A stretch of 64,000 nucleotides of DNA from JAZKIX01 sp040384645 (GTDB lineage: Bacteria > Pseudomonadota > Gammaproteobacteria > Burkholderiales > Burkholderiaceae_D): positions 10,192 through 74,191 of the forward strand of contig JAZKIX010000183.1 of assembly GCA_040384645.1 (NCBI GenBank). Reading direction: 5' to 3'. Positions 58,992 through 64,000 of the stretch are shown here, piece after piece. The position numbers were made by a program, and so were the translations under genes. The notes below the pieces were generated by a model that did no database searches, had not been told where the DNA came from, and saw only the letters and a program-made list of their open reading frames with translations. The first letter of the stretch is position 1. The number at the start of each line of letters is the position of its first letter.

Positions 58992-61566
58992 GGCCGGTGC
59001 GCTCCGCTATGGCGTCGCACATGGCGACGATAGGGTCAAATCTATATCCGTCGATCAAGGAAGCGAGCGTAATTGCCAAGGTCTTGTCAAACTGTTGCCC
59101 AATCCGTTCCACGATATGCCGGGCGGCTTCGAGATCAAGTTGTTCCGCCGCTGTCCTTAATTCCGACAGCAGTGCTATCGGCAAGATCGACAGATCGACT
59201 TTGGCAACTTCTCCGGCAGGTGGTTGTGCTGCCTGCGCTTCGTCGTTATAGCGATAGCGCAATCCCAATAACTTGCCCATCATGCCAAACAGGCGATCCA
59301 CTTCGAGCGGTTTGCGTTCCATATCGTCGCAACCAGCAGCAAGCACGGCGGCCCGGTCTTCTTCAAAAGCGCTGGCGGTCAAGGCCACGATCTTGACTTG
59401 GTCGCCGCCTGTCAGAGTGCGTATGGTTCGCGTGGAGTCATAACCATCCATTACGGGCATCCGCATATCCATCCAAATAAATTGCGGGTGCCAGTCTTGA
59501 AAAATATCGATCGCTTGCCGGCCATTGTCTGCCGTGCGGACGATAAATCCAGCGCCTTCCAGCAATTGTCTTACCAATTCGCGATTATCGGCCTTGTCAT
59601 CCACTACCAGCACGCGGATGTTGTCTTGCCCGCTTTCCAGACCCAATACCCGTCCGGCAGCGACCTTCAGGATCGGCGCGTGGGTTTGCTGCAAGCTCAC
59701 GCTGAGAACGAATACGCTCCCGCGTCCGGGCTGGCTATCGACCGTCAGGCGGCCACCCATGAGCCGCGTGTATTCGAGGCTGATGGCCAGGCCCAGGCCG
59801 GTGCCTTCGCCTTTGGCGATCCCAACATCGGTTTGGTAGAAGGGTTGAAAAATACGTTCCTGGTCTTCGGCCGCGATGCCAGCACCGGTGTCGCATACTT
59901 CAAAATTGATTTCACCATTGTTTTTGCTGACGCGCAGGGTGACGCTGCCGCGGTCGGTGTATTTGACACCATTACCCAGCAGATTGATCAGCACTTGCTT
60001 CAACCGGTGTTCATCGCCTTCGACAAACATCGGCAAATCGGCTGCGTATTCAACTGAAAAAACCAGGCCTTTGGCTTCGGCCCGTCCGCGAATGATTTCT
60101 TCGATGCTGCCCAAAAGATCGGTCAGATCCAGTGGTGCACGCTGGATCGAGATACGGCCTGCTTCGATACGTGAAATTTCCAGCACATCGTTGATCAGTG
60201 CCAGCAAGTGCTGGCCGGCGCGATTGATGGTGGCGAGCTTCTTTTTGCCTTCTTCATTCAAACCATTGTCGCGCTGCAGTAGTTGCGCAAACCCGAGAAT
60301 GGCATTGAGCGGCGTGCGCAACTCGTGACTCATATTTGCCAGGAATACGCTTTTGGCACGGTTGGCCGCTTCCGCCTGATTTAAGACTAGATGCAAATCC
60401 TGCGTCCGCTCTTTTACCTGCGCCTCCAGATGGTCTTGGTGTTGCGCCAATTCCAGTGCATATTGGTGTTTTGCCGTGGTGTCTTCATAGGACAGGATCA
60501 ATAAGGGTTCGTCGCCCAATGCCACGACCCGGCCAGAAATCGCACACAGGATTTTGTTATGGTCGTCACCCGCTTTACCGTGTCGCATCCAAGCCGAATA
60601 ATTTTTTATTTGCCCCAGTTGCGTCAAGGTGTCCAACACCGTTATCCGGTCATGTTGGCTATCCCACATGCCGTTTGTTGCACCACTGGTGCCGATCATG
60701 CGGTCGCGTTCCAGGTTGAACAGGTGAATCCACGCACTGTTTACATCAAGTAGCTTGAAATCGCCGCCCATGCGAGACACCGTCATGGCAACAGGCGAGG
60801 CTTCAAAAATACCGGAGAATTTAGCTTGGCTGATTCTTAACGCCGCTTCTGCACGGCGACGTTCGCTTAACTCATTTTGCAAGTCGGTATTTTTTTGGTC
60901 GCGTTCGCTAATGCGGGCCGACAAATTTTTTCGCATGGTGTCCAGACTCTGGCTCAAATCGCCGATTTCATCTTGATGCTGCCAGCGCACCGCTTGGTCG
61001 AGTTCACCGCTCGCCAACCGCAGGGCACTATCTTGCAAGGCCCGCAGCGGTCGTAGCAGGCGGAGTTCAAATAAAAGCCAGATGAATGCAAATGACAGCG
61101 CGACTTGTGAAATCAGCGCCACCGCCAGCTTGATCAGATCAATCCAGAGTTCCCGTTCGATGCGTTCAGTTGATAGCGCCAACACCAAATGCCCCGCCCG
61201 CGCGCCGTTATGGGCGATCTCACGTTCATCACGCAAAAGCGTGGCGGCAGGATTGGTGGGATTCTGTTTTTGAATAAAAATTTCACCGTATTCGTTGGTC
61301 ACCACGACGCTGGCGACGTCGGGGTTACGCATCACTGCATCCACCAGTTTTTCTGCCACGGCCTGATCGACATTCCAGATGGTGACGCCCATCGCGTTTG
61401 ACAGGACATCGGCATACTGCAGCATGGGTGCGCGCACCCGTAGGTCGACTTCGTTTTTTAGTTTTGCATTGATCTGGAGTACTGCCAGCGCTACCGCTGG
61501 CAACAGAATGCCAAGTCCGGCACCGATGATCAAAGTTTGCCTCAACGATAGAGAAGTCCAACGCAT
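58984..61566 (-). CDS. Membrane hybrid sensor histidine kinase
   Basis: 860 residues. Membrane helix (about 10-30), periplasmic sensor region (31-150), helix 2 (about 150-172), HAMP-like segment (LLRPLRALQDSALRLASGEL), PAS domain (about 250-370), HisKA with H414 in MSHELRTPLNAI, an ATPase domain (GTGLGLAIS), and a C-terminal receiver with D700 in WMDMRMPVMDG. About 60 residues follow that could be a short Hpt-like helix. The solute-binding protein encoded 10 bases upstream probably provides ligand recognition. Confidence 0.93.
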   Translation of the reverse strand: MRWTSLSLRQTLIIGAGLGILLPAVALAVLQINAKLKNEVDLRVRAPMLQYADVLSNAMGVTIWNVDQAVAEKLVDAVMRNPDVASVVVTNEYGEIFIQKQNPTNPAATLLRDEREIAHNGARAGHLVLALSTERIERELWIDLIKLAVALISQVALSFAFIWLLFELRLLRPLRALQDSALRLASGELDQAVRWQHQDEIGDLSQSLDTMRKNLSARISERDQKNTDLQNELSERRRAEAALRISQAKFSGIFEASPVAMTVSRMGGDFKLLDVNSAWIHLFNLERDRMIGTSGATNGMWDSQHDRITVLDTLTQLGQIKNYSAWMRHGKAGDDHNKILCAISGRVVALGDEPLLILSYEDTTAKHQYALELAQHQDHLEAQVKERTQDLHLVLNQAEAANRAKSVFLANMSHELRTPLNAILGFAQLLQRDNGLNEEGKKKLATINRAGQHLLALINDVLEISRIEAGRISIQRAPLDLTDLLGSIEEIIRGRAEAKGLVFSVEYAADLPMFVEGDEHRLKQVLINLLGNGVKYTDRGSVTLRVSKNNGEINFEVCDTGAGIAAEDQERIFQPFYQTDVGIAKGEGTGLGLAISLEYTRLMGGRLTVDSQPGRGSVFVLSVSLQQTHAPILKVAAGRVLGLESGQDNIRVLVVDDKADNRELVRQLLEGAGFIVRTADNGRQAIDIFQDWHPQFIWMDMRMPVMDGYDSTRTIRTLTGGDQVKIVALTASAFEEDRAAVLAAGCDDMERKPLEVDRLFGMMGKLLGLRYRYNDEAQAAQPPAGEVAKVDLSILPIALLSELRTAAEQLDLEAARHIVERIGQQFDKTLAITLASLIDGYRFDPIVAMCDAIAERTGHA

Positions 61567-61576
61567 TGAGTAGGCC

Positions 61577-62347
61577 TTAAAAATTGGATGATTGACTGAT
61601 TAGCCGCCGGTATTCGATGGTTTTTCTAAAGGCTTGCAATGCCTTATTGAAGCGGTCGAGCGCCGCTTGTTTGTGCATCGATTTGGCAAACGCAAGATGC
61701 AAAGGGTCGCGTACCAAGGGTTGCGGCAAAACCATCAATTTGTCACGATTGGCAATAAAATCCGGGTCCGATGCAATCATCAAATCAAATCCCGCATTGC
61801 CATTGCCAATGATGGCAACATCGATCCGGCCCAGCAATAATTTTTTCATGCGCGACACTTGGCTGGAATCCCGGTCTATCTTGATGGTGCCGTCGAGAAT
61901 GGCTTTATCGACTTCTTCACCATAGCTGGCGCCAATCTTGCCGCCGGCGATTTTTCCTTTCAAGTCTTGAAATTTCAGGAATGGAAATTCTTTGCCCTTG
62001 AGTACCACCAGTTGAATATCATCGTCATAAATCGGTGCCGAGAAATCGTACAGGCGATCACGTTCCTTATTCCACGAAATATTGGTGATGCCGCCGTGTC
62101 CCCTGGCAGATTCGTCTAGTGCGCGTTTCCACGGCAGCAGTACCAGTTCGTAGGTGTCGCCGGTATCTTTCGACAGGCGGGAAAAAATGGCCGGGAGAAT
62201 GCCGACCGGCTTGCCATGATCCAGATAAATGACTGGCACATAGGCATCGTCGCCATAGATCAGCAGTTTTTCAGCATGTGCCTGCAAGGGCGCGCATGCA
62301 AAAGCGAAAAAAAACAGTGCTGTCCGTAAAACGGTATCGGGGGACAT
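61577..62347 (-). CDS. Periplasmic solute-binding protein, family 3, probably a sensor subunit
   Basis: 256 residues. Signal peptide (ALFFFAFACAPLQAHA). SBP_bac_3-like bilobal fold with LLIYGDDAYVPVIYLDHGKPVGILPAIF at the start, then LPWKRALDESARG and WNKERDRLYDFSAPIYDDD. No ABC permease or ATPase gene is adjacent. It sits between a GGDEF-EAL gene and a membrane hybrid kinase on one operon, so a role as ligand-presenting partner of the kinase is more likely than transport. Ligand perhaps an amino acid or small polar compound. Confidence 0.85.
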   Translation of the reverse strand: MSPDTVLRTALFFFAFACAPLQAHAEKLLIYGDDAYVPVIYLDHGKPVGILPAIFSRLSKDTGDTYELVLLPWKRALDESARGHGGITNISWNKERDRLYDFSAPIYDDDIQLVVLKGKEFPFLKFQDLKGKIAGGKIGASYGEEVDKAILDGTIKIDRDSSQVSRMKKLLLGRIDVAIIGNGNAGFDLMIASDPDFIANRDKLMVLPQPLVRDPLHLAFAKSMHKQAALDRFNKALQAFRKTIEYRRLISQSSNF

Positions 62348-62365
62348 TATTTTCGCCTTTTGTTT

Positions 62366-64000
62366 TTAAGTGATTTGAGTTACTTGATCGGTAACATTTA
62401 AATCAAGCTCGTAAGTGCCCGGATAGCTTCTCAGCACGCCTCTCCAGGCGGGATCGGGCCAGGACTTGGTCCAAGCCGGCAAGTCGTGTGCGGGCATCGG
62501 CCTGGCGATGCCATAGCCTTGCACTAAAAAACAACCCAGGCTGAGTAATAGTTTGCCGTGCGCCACGGTTTCTACCCCTTCGGCAATTACTTTGCGCTGA
62601 AAGGCGGCAGCCAGGCCAATGACCCCGGAGACAATTGCCAGATCGCCGGGATCTTCCATCATGTCGCGGATAAACGATTGATCGATCTTTAAGGTGTCGG
62701 CCGATAGACGACGTAAATAAGTCAAGGATGAATAACCGGTGCCGAAATCGTCGAGCGAGAAGCCAACCCCGAGCTGGCGGCAGGCCACAATGATTTGCTC
62801 GACTTTGCCAATATCGTCCAGTTTGGAGGTTTCCAATACTTCCAGTTCGAGCCTTCCCGCAGCTGTGGTGGGGTGGATGTGCAGCAGCTCGCGTAGCCGG
62901 TCAATAAAATTTTCTTGCGCCAATTGTTGTGCAGCGACGTTGACGCTAACAGTCAAATCCAGGCCTTCGGCCCGCCAGCGTGCCATTTGGCTTAAGGCTT
63001 CGTCGATGACCCAGTCACCGAGCTCGATCATCAATTCATCGCCCTCTATCTCCGGTAAAAACATGCCGGGTGGCAGCAGGCCGCGTTCGGGATGTTGCCA
63101 GCGAATCAGCGCCTCAGCGCCAATGACAGTGCTTTGCTTCAGATTAACCTTAGGCTGGTAGTAAAGGACAAATTCACGCTGCGCCAAGGCGGTACGCATG
63201 CGTTTGATCGTATCCTGGCGCGCTCGGGCTCGTCTGTTATCTTCCAGATCAAAGTGTTTGCAGCGGCCACGGCCACTCTGTTTGGCCAATACCATCGCCT
63301 GATCGGCGTGGCGCAGCAAGGTATCCGGGTCGGCGTTGTCTTGCGGGTAAATTGTGATCCCAATGCATGCGGACAAGGTCACTGTAGCCGCATCAAGGCA
63401 AAATGGTTCGGACAGATTGGCTTGCAAGTCGTGGATGAAGCGTTCAAGCTCCTCGATACTTTTGGCGCCCATAAGAAGCAGGGTAAATTCGTCGCCACCG
63501 GTACGCGCCACCGTGTCGCCGCCGCACAGGCGCGCCCGCAAGCATTCGCCGACCTTGACCAGCAATTGATCACCCACCTCCTGTCCAAAGGTTTCATTGA
63601 CGGTTTTGAAGGCATCCAGATCCAGATAACACACTGCCATCCAGCAAGCTGTCCGTTGCGCTTGCTCGATCCCTTGCCGCATTCTTTCCGCCAATTGGGT
63701 GCGGTTGGGCAGACCTGTCAAAGCATCGTAATAGGCTGTTTTTTCCAGTTGGCGCTGATGTTCTTTGGCCGCCAGTTGCAAGTTTTCTTCCGCTTGTCGG
63801 CGTGCCGTCACATCTTGCAGCATCAAAATTTGTGCGCAATAGCTTGGGTAATCGATGCGTTGTACGATTCCTTCGGCTTCCAGAATATGGCCGTCGCTAT
63901 GATGAAAATGCAGGCGTCCGGTAAAGGCAGTTTCATTGGAATTGGCGGTCAGATTGCGCGCTAGTGAATGCAGTGCTTCACGTTGATCGTGCTCAACCAG
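62366..64000 (-). CDS. PAS-GGDEF-EAL cyclic-di-GMP protein, 5' end outside the window
   Basis: The reading frame is open to the window edge, so only the last about 545 residues are seen. Visible: the end of a PAS domain (SDGHILEAEGIVQRIDYPSY; LQDVTARRQAEENL), a GGDEF domain with an intact TGGDEF active site (diguanylate cyclase), and an EAL domain with EALIRW and DDFGTGYSSLTYL (phosphodiesterase). Both catalytic motifs look complete, so net activity cannot be predicted. It heads the signalling operon and is followed after 18 bases by the solute-binding protein. Confidence 0.92.
   Translation of the reverse strand: MVEHDQREALHSLARNLTANSNETAFTGRLHFHHSDGHILEAEGIVQRIDYPSYCAQILMLQDVTARRQAEENLQLAAKEHQRQLEKTAYYDALTGLPNRTQLAERMRQGIEQAQRTACWMAVCYLDLDAFKTVNETFGQEVGDQLLVKVGECLRARLCGGDTVARTGGDEFTLLLMGAKSIEELERFIHDLQANLSEPFCLDAATVTLSACIGITIYPQDNADPDTLLRHADQAMVLAKQSGRGRCKHFDLEDNRRARARQDTIKRMRTALAQREFVLYYQPKVNLKQSTVIGAEALIRWQHPERGLLPPGMFLPEIEGDELMIELGDWVIDEALSQMARWRAEGLDLTVSVNVAAQQLAQENFIDRLRELLHIHPTTAAGRLELEVLETSKLDDIGKVEQIIVACRQLGVGFSLDDFGTGYSSLTYLRRLSADTLKIDQSFIRDMMEDPGDLAIVSGVIGLAAAFQRKVIAEGVETVAHGKLLLSLGCFLVQGYGIARPMPAHDLPAWTKSWPDPAWRGVLRSYPGTYELDLNVTDQVTQIT

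Overview
The window looks like chromosomal DNA from a betaproteobacterium of the order Burkholderiales, most probably family Oxalobacteraceae. This rests on gene order and protein style (rpsP-rimM-trmD-rplS, etfB-etfA-acyl-CoA dehydrogenase, rsgA-phhB-M48 peptidase-orn, a DUF3579 protein, a CobD/CbiB-family membrane protein, and a tRNA-Gly(CCC) of betaproteobacterial type), not on a search. Five runs of exactly ten N (19997, 42531, 48090, 54239, 57167) are assembly gaps of unknown true length. All five fall inside genes and break reading frames artificially.

Layout: 1-16500 is housekeeping (alaS, TusA-like, etfBA, acyl-CoA dehydrogenase, ribosomal/tRNA-modification operon, Nudix CoA pyrophosphatase, M16 peptidase, trmB, tRNA-Gly). 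16700-23000 carries secreted proteins of unknown role (DUF1501/DUF1800 pair, a parallel beta-helix protein, a small exported protein) with decayed DNA between them. 23145-39595, all on the minus strand, is a surface-polysaccharide locus. It has GDP-mannose/GDP-fucose synthesis (manC, gmd, fcl), probable dTDP-4-acetamido-4,6-dideoxygalactose enzymes (wecE, a WecD-like acetyltransferase), a GtrA/GtrB flippase-transferase pair with a GT-C-like membrane protein, an ABC exporter (wzm, wzt with a C-terminal substrate-binding domain), two tandem sulfotransferases with coiled-coil tails, and a methyltransferase/coiled-coil/GT2 fusion. It also holds one clearly decayed gene (30560-31120). 39900-54400 is mixed housekeeping, with a pair of secreted curlin-like repeat proteins (45076-46094), a RAYT transposase with its REP palindromes, srkA, rdgC, an orphan allophanate hydrolase and an MnmC whose methyltransferase half looks degenerate. 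54660-64000 is signal transduction: a chemoreceptor, a lone receiver, and a five-gene operon (GGDEF-EAL, solute-binding protein, hybrid kinase, receiver-kinase, FixJ-type regulator).

The most interesting items are non-coding repeats and the surface systems: (i) two short elements with 11-12 bp inverted ends beginning GTAA and near-perfect 8-bp target duplications, i.e. IS66-like MITEs with unrelated interiors; (ii) four copies of an about 80-bp intergenic repeat containing TCCGCACG and a hairpin arm CAGTATATTTT; (iii) the pair of Q/N/S/G repeat proteins with a 20-21 residue period; (iv) a sulfated, ABC-exported polysaccharide locus whose modifying enzymes share coiled-coil tails, with a C9 tract in the GT-C gene that could switch it on and off.
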